64,000 nt of DNA from Beroe forskalii (GCA_011033025.1 WFMF01000003.1:1023483-1087482), one strand, 5' to 3'. Positions 1 through 13,110 are shown, numbered from the stretch's first letter. Numbers and translations: made by a program. The notes: generated from the letters alone by a model not told the origin.

Positions 1-2159
1 CAACCGATCATAAATGAAGAGAAAGACAACGTTTTTCTATATATCGCTCGTATATAAGACGTACTCCGACAAAATAAGGATCAGCTCCTTATATATTTGT
101 CGAATTTCATGGCCAATTTCCGTTCTAAAATTGCGGGTAAAATTATGTGAGAGCAACGTAAAATCACATATTTTCAACCCCTCCCAACACGCGCTCATCT
201 CAAATGTGGCAACTCATCCTATATAATATTTTGGTATATATAAAACACGCTGAGATATTCAGGGCCATAATATGAGTGTGTTTTATGTGGGGAAATTATA
301 CTCGACGATTATACGGGTAGACGGATGGAAAACTGAAAACATGAACGGTTCATGATGTAATCTGTATACCACTCAAAACCGTGATAATGACGTCATTTCA
401 GACCTACTGCTATTTCTGGAGTAGACCTGTCTGCTCAATAGACAGGAAACCGCTCAAGACACATTGCGGGCTGACATTTTGTCTGCTGCACGATCGTACT
501 AAAAATATATATTTATTTTTACTTGATGGATAGACCAAAAATGTACGGATTTCGAAAAATTTCACGAATACTTTTCGATTTGATGCTGAGAAATTGTACT
601 TAGGGCACTTGGATTATCAATTTTGGAGAACGGGCGGCTTTGAAGAAATTGAAGTGGTGCCGAATGAAAGGTTTTATTTCGAAACATTTTCTGGCAACTT
701 CCTATTGTCTAATTTATGACATAGAATTCACCAGAAAGAGTCCATGGAACATATTTTATTCCCAATAATATTCACAAAATGGAACTCAATCCAGGCAGTG
801 TCTGGCACTATCTCAGGGCGGAGTTGACTCCACACAGAATCCCTTGGGCCCACGCAGACTCGACCCAACTTGGACAAACAAAAAAATTGCCGGCGGAATT
901 AGAAAATTCGCGTCGGCGGAGTTCAGAGCGGAACCGAGCGGACTCTGGAATTCCGCAAGGATTCCACTGTGGATTGGCTGGATTGCGATTTGCGCATATT
1001 ATAATGTTCTATGAAAGCGAATTACAAACGAAGTTGGATAATAACGATTACTGAAACTGAACTACTGATTACAGATGCAATGATAAATTGCTAACACTAA
1101 ATTTCAAACATTGGCTTTGTTTACCAACTGACGGTCGAACGTGAAAACTAAGCGACATGACATCATCAATTCAACACTTTAATCCCTGATAATGAAGTCA
1201 GTTTATCAACTTCCAACTTTTGGACCGAGAGAATGGAAATATATTATAATAACTAATAGAGATTCCGGGACGGGCATAAAGCAAACAATTATTATCATCA
1301 GCGCAGACACAATTTCAGTGCTATATTTCGGGATTTATGTACTCCTCCCAAAGTATAAAGAAAGTAGTTTCTTTTGGTTCGCTCAGGATTAGTGGTGGGC
1401 TGATTGGAGTGACGTCATTATCATAGAATGAAATGAAGAAACCTGCCTATAAAGTAGGGTTTAGACGGTAGAAACTTGCCTGATTGAAAATCAGAAATAA
1501 TAAGTTCATGAATACTCGAAAAAAGCAATATCGATACGTGAACGATCCTATAATCGACAGGGGAATCTACAGATCCTATCTAGGAACACAGCTACAACAA
1601 GATTAATTCTAATCACCCTCTGGTATCTGACTTTAATACATGTACGATGTTTAATGAATGTATATAATCTAATAACTTAATCATTGTTCAGGGGCAATCA
1701 TGGTCCTTAGTCTGTCAAGGAGATTTACTGAGATACAAGATATAATGTCACCGATGTAGACGAGACCCTTGAGTTTGGTTCAGAACTCAAGTAGAGGGAG
1801 AGGGTTAATACTTGATCATCACTAAATTTTACATCTGTTTCACATCGTTCAGAGTATAAAATGACAGGTCAAGTTAGAATTGAAGGAAGAAATTTGAAGG
1901 AGGAAGATCCAACAATCCAAAAGTGTCCATTTTCGAATTCAGCCATTATCTTCTAACCCCACCTCTTTATCACCACATAATAATTGTCTTTCTTTTATCT
2001 TTTCTCACTAAATCAGTAATTCCTTGATAAGAGTACCGACCAAGTAGTGCCATCTTTTTGGTGTCCCATCTTTTGACAAAACGTTCAACAACTCCACCTT
2101 TGACGAACTCCAAAAGTTTCAAGTCTCATATTTTGAGTCTCATCTTTTGACAACCCCAC
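1..2159. other. gene-free left flank
   Basis: I see no supportable gene here. The open frames are short, AT-rich and lack any domain. Copies of the dyad CRE-like repeat core (TGATAATGACGTCAT and its complement) occur at about 381-396, 1158-1200 and 1410-1425. The rest looks like unstructured intergenic DNA. Confidence 0.6.
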
Positions 2160-2165
2160 TTTATT
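2160..2165 (-). terminator. poly(A) signal overlapping the GPCR stop codon
   Basis: On the minus strand the end of the receptor reads GTT CAA TAA AGT, so AATAAA is formed by the last sense codon, the stop codon and the first UTR base. If used, the 3' UTR would be only tens of bases. Seen directly; use as a signal is inferred. Confidence 0.45.
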
Positions 2166-3462
2166 GAACCTGTGCCAGTTCCATCTCCACCTCATGAGTC
2201 TGGTCCTGATGGACCACCTTCTTCCTGCAAAACAACATCCTCATCACCCTATTCTTGTGCGACACATACACCCAGAACCGGTGGTTAGTCAGCATGTAGA
2301 GGATGGGGTTACCAGCTATGTTCAGGAATATACAGTGGAATGCCAGGAGGTCGAGCTGGGGAGGCACTGGCTTTCTCCTCCTGATTCTGTAGAAAGTGAA
2401 GAGGATGAGGGGTGTCCAGCTAGCGATGAAGAGAGCAGAGATGGCGATCACAGTGGCAACTCCCTCCTTCTTAGCGGAGACAGGATGGTACTTGGTGGAG
2501 CAAAAGGTGAGTCCGATAAGGACATTACCCAGGGAGATAGCCAGAACAGGGATGATGATTAGAAGACCAGTGGCTCCTATGATGAACACAGGACCCCCCT
2601 CAGGGTCACGGTAGATGGAGGAGTTACACCGGGCTGCAGTCGGACTGAACACCGAGTCCGAGCCGTAGCCGAGCGATATAACCGTGCCAAAGAGAGCAAT
2701 GATCCAGATACACACCACCAAAACCCGTCCAGCCGCCACAGACATCTTCCACTTGTCAGCACCGCAGAGAATACTCTTGATTCTGTGGACGGTAATGGAC
2801 AGGACGGTGAGGGTGTTAACCGTCCCTGGGATGAAGGTGAGTTGGCTCATTGCCCAGCACCAGCCGTCCCCTAGCACCCAGCGCTGAGCGGAGTAGGTGA
2901 CAAGGATGGGCAGGGTGATGAGGAGGGCGTAGATGAAGTCAGCAATAGCCAGGTTCTGTACAAGGAGGAGGGAGATACGGTCCAATCTGATGGAGTTGTA
3001 CCTAGTGGGAGGATGGAGGGGGTAACTCTGAAAAGAGATATATTGAGATATATCTCATCCTAATTCCAAAGATGCTGGAGCGAGATAACTCTTAGAAGAT
3101 ATTTGGATATCATCCTAATTCCTGCCACTCCCTGTAGGGTAGAGAGATATCATTCCAAATTCCAACATTTATCTGACTATCCGATGACTTCGTATAACTT
3201 AGTGTAATGCTGTGTCACTTGAGCTTATATTCAAAGATATAGAATATTTTCTTGCGTTTAGGCAATGAACAAAAGGGAGCAGATAGCAAGATACTAAGAT
3301 ACTGATGCAATAATTTGAGTTAAGGTACCTGATAGTGGAGTAAATCACAACAAAGTTCCCCGCCAGTGCCATGATCAGAATTATGAAGCAGTAGATCCAG
3401 AGGGGCACAATCTGAGCAGTGGACAGTTGGAGAGCAAGAGGGTCCACTGTCGTAGATGTCAT
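2161..3462 (-). CDS. class A (rhodopsin-family) GPCR, two exons
   Basis: Exon 1 is 3462-3329 and exon 2 is 3001-2161; the intron has a GT donor (TCAG|GTACCT) and an acceptor ending CACTAG, and the joined frame gives 324 residues. What is seen: an N-terminal tail, TM1 with GN at about residues 35-36, the TM2 motif NLAIAD (Asp66), a TM3 Cys near 93 paired with a Cys in loop 2 (ARCNSS), SWTP in TM6, GNPILY in TM7 near 275-280, and a Cys-containing basic tail. These are the family's standard landmarks for a seven-helix plasma-membrane receptor coupled to G proteins. The TM3 DRY motif reads HRI, which is unusual. The ATG at 3462 is chosen because it is the only Met in frame upstream of TM1; a longer frame starts only with TTG. 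The ligand cannot be told from sequence; peptide and amine receptors share these landmarks. Confidence 0.9.
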
Positions 3463-3979
3463 GTCATCAGATGATGCCAAGAGGAAGGTACAAGGATGCA
3501 ATCGAGGTGATAACTGGTTCGAACACTCAAAGAAAATCAGAACTTTTCCGAAGTATCAACAAAGAGAGAAGGAACAGCAAAGGGATAAGGGAAACAAATT
3601 TACACTTTTTGCGCATGAAAAACAATGTAGAGTTAAGAGTGACGTCAATATTGTGTCTTACAGAACTAAATAGGTGACGTTAAAACGCCAACTTTCTAAA
3701 AAGTTATTCAAAGTGAAAAATGTGATTTCGGCTATTGAATTGGGATAATGTTGGTTTATCGAATTGAATAAATTCATTTACCTATGGGTCAGCGCGCATG
3801 TTAAGACTAAAATTTCAGAACTATAACTTAGTTACTACCCACTCATTGAATATAAGGACATTATTTAATAATTATTCAATCAATAGCTTCATGATTATTG
3901 TTACGAAACAAGCATAATAAGATAATTATAAAATTATCTAATTATGGACTCATAATCAAATTTCGCTGATGTCAGAGAA

Positions 3980-4262
3980 AACTGGTGTCAAAAAAAAGGT
4001 TTTAAAATTTTTTCAGGTGGAATGCAAACTTGTTCTAAAATAGTTTCAATATTATAGCTTTATAAATTACAATTTCGGTGTAAACTGTTGTAAGTGCAAA
4101 CTGAAGCCCGTATGGTGTCAATGGGAAGTAAACTGGTGTCAGTGCAATAACTGACTCCTCATGGAATATGGAGTCAATGTGAAAAGTAAACTGGTGTCAA
4201 TACAAACTGACGACGGCATGGTGTCAAAGACCAAAGTGGAGAATGAAATGATGTCAGGGACC
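3980..4262 (+). repeat. degenerate (A)CTGGTGTCAAT array, copy 1
   Basis: The words AAACTGGTGTCA, GGTGTCAAT, GAGTCAATG and ATGGTGTCAA recur at irregular spacing of about 15-40 bases. A second array with the same words is at 32847-33045 inside the Aster gene. Confidence 0.55.
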
Positions 4263-6286
4263 TGGGACGACCAAGAAATCGAGATGGAATTAAAGGCAAA
4301 TTCAATGCAAACTTTTATCAGCATAAGCTTGCTTCACTTGACCTGTAAATTAAAAGGTGCAAGTTATAACTTTATGAGAAGCAAGTTATAAATAAAAGTG
4401 ACATTGTGTCAACTGTCACCAATAACCAGTGCAGAGCAGAACAAACTGCGAAAAAATGGCGAAAAGTTACACTTTATGATGCGTTTATCATCAAAGTATC
4501 AAGAACGAAAAACTGAAAAAAAACATATTTCATTAATATTTTCAAACATTAAAAATAAAAATTATTGATTATAACATGACAGTGAGTTGTGAAGCGTTTC
4601 CTTAATGTAATAAAGTAATAAGTACATTTCATCGGGCAATTAAGCAGTTTCTATTCTGACTTTCTTAACGTGACCATTTTTCCTGAAGTCGGACCCTTGT
4701 ATACGGCCAGGGTAACAAATACGCCGATTAACGGTGTTAACTTTCACTTTTACCTATGATAATGACGTCATGTTAAGCACCGAATGGAAAGTGTCAATAT
4801 AGTATTATATATTGAAGTTGTTGTAGAATGTAGAGTTATAAAGATAGTAGACACTATAATATGGCAGAAAACAATTAATATGCTGTTTTACCGCAGTTTA
4901 TGCAACTTATTAAAATTGTTAGATAAAAAGGTGGTTGGTTGATGTACTTACTAACGTAAATAAGTGAATACATTGTCATAAAGCTGTAAAGTTCGAGAGT
5001 TATTTTCGTTATTTTCGTTATTTTCAACATAATAAAAGCGTAAATTGCCATAGAGTTAATAGAAACAGGCAAGTTTTGGGTGAATTGGTGATCTCAATTC
5101 CATGCCCGAATGACGTCATAAAATCATGAAATCATAAAAAAGAGTTGTCATGACATCATATTAAGATGCTTTAATGTTCAGTAACCAGATCCCGTGACCA
5201 GGATAAGCTCACATTATAAAGCTTAAAGAGAAATTAAGTGAAGAGCAATAAAATTTAAAAAATAATTCTTAGAAAAAGGTCTGGGTTCGAACAATTGATT
5301 GAAGAATTCTGGATGCGATAGAAATGAAAACCGGAAAAACAGCTAATAATCTAAATTAGAGCCACAAGAGGTAACAGGAAAGGTTAATCTAACATTATCT
5401 TTGAATTATTGGTTGCACAAGGATAATAGGCAACGTAACAATCTAAAAACCGCCTATTTCACATGCCTGACCATTTAAAAACAGGACGGCACCCAGCAAG
5501 GGAAGCCACATCGAACTTGAGGCAGCCGCACAGAAGCTGTAACCAGGACATCTAATCAACTGATTAGTTCATTGCTTGGATCTAATCTCAAGCAGTGGTA
5601 ATAATCAACTAGTAAATAGCACTGCTTCAACTTTTAGTTGTAGTTCATCAAAATAATAAACTTGTAGTGCGGTTAAAACTTCATTTGTGGTAGGTTTATT
5701 GGCGATTTGATAGAAGTTTTAGAAAGAAATCTTACAACAAATAATACGATGGAAAATTTAAACAAAAAAATAACGATTAAAAATATAAAAACCATCGTCA
5801 GTAGCCAAAAAACGATAAATAAATTCAAATTTCAGTGCATATGCCACAAACAATTCTGGCGCTATATAATTTCTGGACTTACTCCAACGTCAAAATACCT
5901 AACTCGCACGGTTTCACAGCACAATATTGCACACAACACTGACACACTGGCTAGGCGGGCGGGGATGTTTATTCCGCATCTAGAAATAATTATTTTCAGT
6001 GATGTCACTATCAGAGTTTAGAATGGTAAGTTGAAATGTTCACACCTCCTATTTTTTCTCATCACACTCTAAATACCCAGAACAAGGCGTGAAGTTCAAA
6101 GCGAAAACAAAGACAAATCTCAGTGGAAGGTGAGATATATACTCAGCTAAGCACTCATTCGAATTAATTACCTGAGAAAGCATTAAATTGGGATGACGTG
6201 CTAAAAGAGATAACGCAACGTCGTTAATTCACTATTTTAAACCATGATAATGACATCACTTTCAACTACCGAATATGGTCCCATGT

Positions 6287-6373
6287 GGGAAATAGGCGGT
6301 CAAGATGACGTCATTAAAATAAGAAAATGTGTTTAGTTGATGACGTTGAACTGCCTATTCTCCGCGCGCGCGA
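6287..6373. mobile_element. dyad CRE-like MITE, near-complete copy
   Basis: The left end GGGAAATAGGCGGTC and the right end GAACTGCCTATTCTCC form terminal inverted repeats. Inside are TGACGTCATT and GTTGATGACGTT. There is no coding capacity. GC-rich GCGCGCG lies just outside the right end, as in the copy at 7053. Confidence 0.6.
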
Positions 6374-7052
6374 TTTTATTCGCGAGCTGCACAGTTTACA
6401 GACCGATTAGGTGAATCATTGTTATAATGTGTGCGAGATTGAGGATCTGCCACCAGATATATATTAATTAGCTCTATAATTGAGACGTAAAATACAAAGT
6501 TAGACAATGGTATTATACGATGATGAGCTATATTTTATAAATCTCAGCAATTTCAAAATCTGTGTATTAAAATATATATATTAACCTGGGAAAATCCCAA
6601 GACGATTACAATTTAAAATTATATATCTGATGATTATATTACAATCATAAATTAACACAGAGCAGATCAATGAAACTTAATTAAAATTGCTTGTTTACTT
6701 CAACAGAACTGAGTGCGACTTCTGTTTTGTTTGACAATTTAAAATATTTGAATAATGAAGTTTGAAAATATAAAACATAAAATTACTAGCATCCGCTTCG
6801 TTATACGGATTGAAACGTAAGAAAAAACAAAAACTATTCACTCTGACGCCACTAATTAACCATTCCAACTCATGATAATGACGTCATTCTCATCCGCCAA
6901 TTAACTGCCTAACCGGCAGATCTAACATAATGGCAATATGAATGTTGTGCTTGAGCAGCGAGACTTTGAGTAACGAGAGACTGATGACTTTGAGAGGTAA
7001 ACGTTTCGCGAATGCTACAAGCAAGCGAGCTACGCGTACGATCAGTAATACT

Positions 7053-7160
7053 ATACGCCGCGCGCGCGAGAAATAGGCCGGTAGGATGATGTCATTATCA
7101 TAGCTCAATGCAGTGAGTTGATGACGTATTGAACCGCCTGTTTCTCGCGCGCGGCGTATA
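7053..7160. mobile_element. dyad CRE-like MITE, best-preserved copy
   Basis: Terminal inverted repeats run TATACGCCGCGCGCG...AGAAATAGGC on the left and GCCTGTTTCTCGCGCGCGG...CGTATA on the right. The interior holds GATGTCATTATCAT and GTTGATGACGTATT. The element is about 108 bp and has no ORF, so it is a non-autonomous element. The target duplication is not certain (ATAC is shared by both flanks). Confidence 0.7.
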
Positions 7161-8476
7161 ATACTCAGAACTCTAGCGCTCGCCATGGTCGGAAATAAAC
7201 GTGAAATGGTGCGTTGAAATTTGGCGGAATTAGATCGTTTGCTGTGTATGTAATATGCATGTACTTGAGACGTAGTTTATATATTATGTTATTCGGAACG
7301 TAAGTACACAAGGGCTCAAGTGGAAGTCTGGGATGGTTCATGAGTCTGTGGCAGGGTTCGAGGGCAACTGTCCAGTGCATATATTTGAGTAAGTATTGGG
7401 AGTATTTTCATCTTCATTCTTCATACCATTACCACAGTGCGAAACTACCATGAGATAATAGAGCGACGGCAAACGGTAATAGGCCACAATTATTTTCCCA
7501 CCATTTACATTTCGTGCCAGGTCGACAAACAAATATCTAAATATAAGTGCGCATTATTATTAGCATTTTCGTTTGAAATTGCCCGGGCGCAAGCGTCATC
7601 ATAACATGCGCGATCAAAAACTTGTCAAGATAGCAGCTGTAATTGCGAGGATATTTTTCGTCTAAACAGGATGGGAAAATAGTGAAATAATGAAATATTA
7701 CAAGGATAATAAAAGGATAATCTTTGTCGACATTTGTACAGCATGCGATAATAAGTCGGGAGTTGTGGACGTATCACCCGGTGTCACGAACAAAAAGCAG
7801 CTGAGGAATCTGTTATTATCATAATATGCTCATATGGTTTGTAATTTTACACGTGGAACCGACAATAATTGACGAGTAAAACAATGATAAAAGTAGAAAA
7901 GTGCTGTGCCTTACATAATATGTCAAAAGTCAAAAGTATGTTTTAAACAATATAACAAAAAAGTATGCCTTGGAAAACATGACAAAGATCCGTCTCACAG
8001 CAGGAACTGATCTATTTCAACTGAATCTACATACTTCACGATGAGAAGTATGACATCATCTTATATACCCGATTATATATCTAAAATGTTCAAGCCGATG
8101 GCAACAAAACTTTACAAACATCATTGGTCATATGTCAACCGACCATGGCAACAAATTCAAGATCCCCTCAGTCCAAATAAATATGCATTCCAACGCCACC
8201 AATTTCCCTCATAAACCCTGACCATAACCTCACAAATCTCCAGACTATTGGTTGCGCGCAGCCACTTCCTCCAAGTTCAAATTCCCTGCCCTTACCTTGG
8301 CACAAATGATCTGGGAATTGTTGTAGTACAAGCATTTTTCTTTGAAGTTTCAGAGATATATATTTAACATCCCTATATATAATATATCTTTGGGCTTGGC
8401 GATGTGTTTCAAGGCTCTCATCTCATATTTTACTGTAATTGACCACGCGTGGACATCAGGAGTTCCTGCTTTAGAG

Positions 8477-8519
8477 TGACGTCATGATTATAGCTTTAAA
8501 CATAGAATTGATGACGTTT
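8477..8519. repeat. dyad CRE-like element core
   Basis: GTGACGTCATGATTATAG is followed about 20 bases later by TTGATGACGTTT. Same core as the MITE family, without clear GC-rich ends. Confidence 0.55.
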
Positions 8520-8655
8520 CAGGAGATCGTATCTTTGTGCGTAGCCGTTACACATAACTTATATACTATAGTTACTGTACAGTGATTACCTACATATATA
8601 TGCTGATTACAGCCCGTACTGTCGTCCCTCGTTACGAACATATATCAAGGACCCT

Positions 8656-8700
8656 CATGACGTCATAATCAGGACTTACAACACTGAATTAGTGATGATT
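8656..8700. repeat. dyad CRE-like element core
   Basis: ATGACGTCATAATCAGG, then an ATTAGTGATGATT half. Core-only copy. Confidence 0.5.
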
Positions 8701-9365
8701 ACCTGCCAGTACTTAACTCATGCCGCACGTTTATAAATGCCTTAAGAGCTCTTTGCTGATGACATTAGGGAGGTCATGGTAGGGAGGAGTTATATAACCA
8801 TCTCATCCCCTCTATCCTGGGTTATGCTAAGTCATGAGTCAGCGCACAGGATCCGACCCAATGGTCTGTGTAAATAGCCCGCTGTATATATTACTATAGT
8901 TCTATATTATAAACCCTGTTCAGCAGTGGGGATATAGGCAGGACACAACGGCAGTAAGACACTGCTTTAAGTAGTGGTAATGACGACATCTTATACCCGC
9001 CTATTGGTATCTCGAGAGTGGGTCGAGTGGGCGTACGTTACACGGATTGATGTCAGTGTCATGGTGCTGGGAGGGGGGTGATGTCGAGTGGTGTAATACT
9101 CGAGGGGGAATGAGTACTGTTTAGGAGAGGGGAAAGAAACATGGACAGATACATTGATTCTACACGCGGCTTATACACGCAGATTCGCGCAGTAGGATTT
9201 TGGATGTCATTGATTCAACATTCCGATGTAAATCAGGGCTATGTTCAAGTAACGTTAATGATAGATGATGTCACTCCTTATATTGGATATATTGATCCCA
9301 AAGATATTCAGTCATAGGGCATGATAAATCGTAGACTTTAAGCTCAATACGGCATGAGGCTATAG

Positions 9366-9529
9366 ACTATATAACCACGCGACTAGAGAGAGACTTTTGC
9401 AATTCGCCACGCGCAGCGTGGTGAATTACAATTAGGCGCGAACGCAGTGAGGCTAATTGCTCATATAGTACGAACGGTGAGTGCTATATGAAGATCAAAA
9501 GTCTCTCTCTTGGCGCGTGGTTATATAGT
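9366..9529. mobile_element. multi-hairpin fold-back element
   Basis: Outer inverted repeats of 34 bp (9366-9399 and 9496-9529) match except for three bases near the middle. Three smaller hairpins lie between them: AATTCGCCACGC with GCGTGGTGAATT (9401-9427), AATTAGGC with GGCTAATT (9430-9458), and CATATAGTA with TGCTATATG (9462-9490). The second and third loops share a CGAACG...GTGAG motif. There is no ORF. Likely a MITE-type element. Confidence 0.65.
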
Positions 9530-10050
9530 ATATACACGGTAAGTTAAATTTGGACAGATTTAGCACCTTGAACAACACACCTTATTAAATTATCAATCGC
9601 AGATATTTTGAAAAGCATCCATCAAAACGTTCATTTCGATAACTTCAAAATCAATGCAGACTACAGACAAATCGAAAAGATACAATTACAATCACGAAAT
9701 GAATATTCAATACACTAATACACACACACACACAGCACACATATAGAATCCACTCACATTTGAATGATCATTGTAGGAGGTAGAATTGGTATGTATAAAT
9801 CAGCAGCGAAATGTGTTGTGAACACGCGTCCGACCAAACACAGTGTACACTAAAGAGGCGCTCATGCACATCGCTTTTTGGAATTGCAATTGTATAGCAG
9901 CCATTCCATTCTATACCTTTGTTACGAGTCGACGTCACGTGACATACATGTATAACGGTTTGCAAATGTACACAGTAATTACAATGTGTTGATTGGTATT
10001 TGGTGTTCGTTACTCTGCATGTGTATCTTTGTTTAATACGGTAAATGGGT

Positions 10051-10154
10051 CAGGTAAAACAGGGTAAAACAAACAGGGTAAATAGATAGGCAGGGTAAAT
10101 AGACAGGGTAAATAAGCAGGGTAAATAAGCAGGGTAAATAAGCAGGGTTAAACA
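10051..10154 (+). repeat. minisatellite, unit AGCAGGGTAAATA
   Basis: A 13-base unit is repeated perfectly several times near 10110-10154 and decays upstream into CAGGGTAAA variants. Confidence 0.8.
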
Positions 10155-12020
10155 GTGTAGGCATGATTAATTAACTTTTGTAACATTCGGTAATTCAGCG
10201 TGTCAGAATCCGAATATAAATCTAGAGATGGACTTTCGAAATCTACTGATGGACTTTGAAATCTACTGATGGAGTTTTTAGAGCTTTCGCGTATATAACT
10301 CCATCTCTGGTTTCGTAACTCCATCAGTGATGGTTATACGTATACGGCACGCGCGAAAACAACACGGCCGTGTATATATGAGTTGAAAAGTTTTCAGCAG
10401 CCTGGAACAGATCTGATATAAACGAATTATGAAGTTTTTAGAAAGATCATATCTTCAAAAAGATAAATGGTTTTAAAATAGTAGCTACTGGCTAATCATG
10501 TTTAACCGGACAACAATTATCGTTCACTGCCATATACAACAGATACATCAAGTTTCGTCATAAGATCATGTAAGTTTAAATATATCGGAATAGGAATGTA
10601 AAACATGACTCAAATAGCTAAACTGCTAAATAGGAAGGTATAAGATAGCGTTACTATCACATAGCTAAGTTCTTACTTTCGTTAGTTAGCAAGTTACAAG
10701 AATGCCGAATTGCCAAACGATTATGGATCTTTGAAACAAAGGTGATGAGTGGTAACAATTTGAATTTAATTATTGGGAAATTAGTCAACAATTCCAGAAA
10801 TAGCTAAATATAAATAAACAACAGATTATCAACTTTCGTTTTATCAAGTACTCTTAAATTAAACTTCAAAAAGAACCGTTGTGTAGTTGTGTACTGTAAA
10901 TTGACGGGAATTGACGAAACCACAGCACACACAACACATACATGTTGTGTGAGTTGGCCGTGTTGAAATAGACAGGGTATACAGATTTTCAGTTTCTTGC
11001 AAATTTTTGACATTCCAAAAACAAAAGAATTTGAGTTATATAAGCCAGTTTCATGCTATTAAAGTAGTAATAAACTTAAAAAGTAAGAAGTAAAGAATAC
11101 CTTCTTAGCTTCTTTCTAGATGACTGAAAAAATACGAAGCGGATGTGCATCTTCATAAATCATAATATTATGCGAGCTATGCAGAACGTTTGATGACGAA
11201 TTTTTCTCAGACACCACAGACCAAACACTCGACAGCACCGGCGGTTTTCCGAATATCGGCAATGATTATTTATTTCCGATAGATAAACACGATGGGCAGC
11301 GTCGATATTATTCGTTAATTTGGAGAGTTAATTACTCAATTTACCACGTAATAAACACTCCCTGGGAAGATGATCATGTGTTTATCAAATGTTAATTTGG
11401 TCAAATTAACATTTAATCGGCTTTCTTTTCTGAAATAAATTCACAAGTTTCGAATATTGATCTGAAGAGTCAATAAATCAGATGAGTCACGAGTTAATCA
11501 GAAGAGTTAATGAATAGCGATGAATATTTCTATAAAGTGCTGACCCAGAATCAAGAACCACTCTAAAATAAACATGATAAAGAATTAAAGAAACAGTCCA
11601 AATCACGATCAATTTATTAACATTTTTTGATAAACAAATAGAAATTAAATTCAAATAGGAACGACTACGAGATTTTTTTGACATTTTCCATCGAAACATT
11701 TGAAAACCGAATCAGTGTAGAATTTTAAATATCAAAATATCATCGGCTTATCATTCAATTCAATTTTGGCAGCTTGAGTCGATTTCATTTGAGTCAAAAA
11801 AGTGGACGAGAGTAAATTTCGATCAACTTGGGCTTTATTTGACTCACCCTCTACAATCAGCTTCAACAAATGATGTAAAACTACAAAAGTCCATCCCCAC
11901 GACGACCAGCGTCACATAATACAGTGTATTACACACAGCGGAGCAATCAATCAATCAATGATCATCACCGGAGCTGTATGTCTACCACGACTTACATCTA
12001 CCTACATATACAAAAGCTAG

Positions 12021-12066
12021 AGTGACGTCATCAAATCTCTACTCTGAAACATGGTGATGATGTCAC
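12021..12066. repeat. dyad CRE-like element core
   Basis: AGTGACGTCATCAAATCT at the left and TGGTGATGATGTCAC at the right enclose about 15 bases. Core-only copy. Confidence 0.5.
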
Positions 12067-12191
12067 TAACAACAGTCAGTGATTGGTTTGTGACCTACTA
12101 GATATTATAGATGTATAAAGTTGTAGGTATATAAATAATTCAGCGTCATGATTCACATGACAATTGACATATAGTAAAAGTTTTACTAAGC

Positions 12192-12520
12192 AGTAACAAT
12201 AGACATGGGACACTTCTTGCATGGGGGGAAGGGAGGGGTTTAACTAACTAACATGCTATAAGAATAGGTTTTTATCAAAGAGCTATTCTACTGTCCCTTA
12301 AACCAAGACTTATGGTCGCTATCTTCAAAGGGACTGCTCCAACTCCCCAAGGCCATGGGAGGTCGGAGGGGGAGTAACAATAGCCCTGGGACACTTCATG
12401 CATGGGGGAAGGGAGGGGTTACATGCTAGGATGGGGGTTATCTTGAGGGTAGTCTATTGTCCCTTATTCTATGTCGAATTTCTGGTCGCTACCCTCGAAT
12501 AAAGTGACTCCAAGAGGGGT
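12192..12520 (+). repeat. tandem duplication, period about 180 bp
   Basis: Two units begin at 12192 and 12372 with AGTAACAATAG. They share GGGACACTTC, GCATGGGGG, GAAGGGAGGGGTT and, later, TGTCCCTTA and GGTCGCTA. Each unit also carries matching pieces of its own inverted complement. No coding frame is kept. Confidence 0.75.
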
Positions 12521-12537
12521 TGCAGGAGGAAATTCAA

Positions 12538-12665
12538 GCGAGATTCTCGTGAAAATCTAATGAGGTTCTAGTGAAAATTTAATGAGACTCAAATGGGATT
12601 CTAGTGAGATTCTAGTGAGATGTTAGTGGGATTCTAATGCGACTATAGCTTGACATTCTAATGAG
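12538..12665 (+). repeat. degenerate short tandem repeat, GATTCTAGTGA type
   Basis: About ten variants of an 11-13 base unit (GATTCTAGTGA, GATTCTAATG, AGGTTCTAGTGA) follow directly after the 180-bp duplication. Confidence 0.65.
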
Positions 12666-12994
12666 ATTAATCTTTTACTTTGTAAAACCGAAGTTACAAT
12701 GACAAACCACATAAATGGACGTCTCTAACAGTTATGAGACTTATGAGAAGATTTGCTTGAATAAGCCGCAGTTAAATTATTAAAATACCAACATAATATT
12801 TATAACAATGGCAAGCTATATAACAATACAAAGACTACAATAGTATAATAATATGTAAATTGTGGCCCCAAAGGAGGAGGGAGGGCCGGCAGCAGCAGTA
12901 CCGACTGCTGGAACACTCGTCACACTGTGATTGGCTGTATTTACGAAATTTATATTATTTATCTGCCATCCTACATGTACACAACTTATTAATA

Positions 12995-13110
12995 TACCCC
13001 AGCTCGCGCGCGCCGTAAATAGTGAAATAGGCAGTTCAAAACGTCATCAACGCCCTACTTTGAGCTTTGACAATGACGTCATACAAACCACATATTCGTC
13101 CCATGTTGCC
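12995..13110. mobile_element. dyad CRE-like MITE
   Basis: Left end GCGCGCGCCGTAAATAGTG and AAATAGGCAGTTC, then ACGTCATCAACG, TTGACAATGACGTCAT and the right end TTGCCTATTAAAG. The GC-rich end survives only on the left. Confidence 0.55.

Larger units (their letters stand above)
3463..9340. other. gene-free, repeat-rich interval
   Basis: No supportable coding region. The stretch carries several dyad CRE-like elements (6287-6373 and 7053-7160 are the most complete; bare cores at about 4756-4771 and 6872-6887), a GTGTCA-rich degenerate array near 4 kb and otherwise AT-rich DNA. Longest open frames are about 100 codons and start with non-ATG codons or have biased, domain-free composition. Confidence 0.55.

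Noticed and set aside
2164-2562. 132-codon plus-strand frame over the GPCR
   Set aside because: It is antisense to a clearly conserved receptor exon.
5707-6021. 104-codon plus-strand frame
   Set aside because: Starts with TTG, Asn/Lys-rich from AT bias, no domain.
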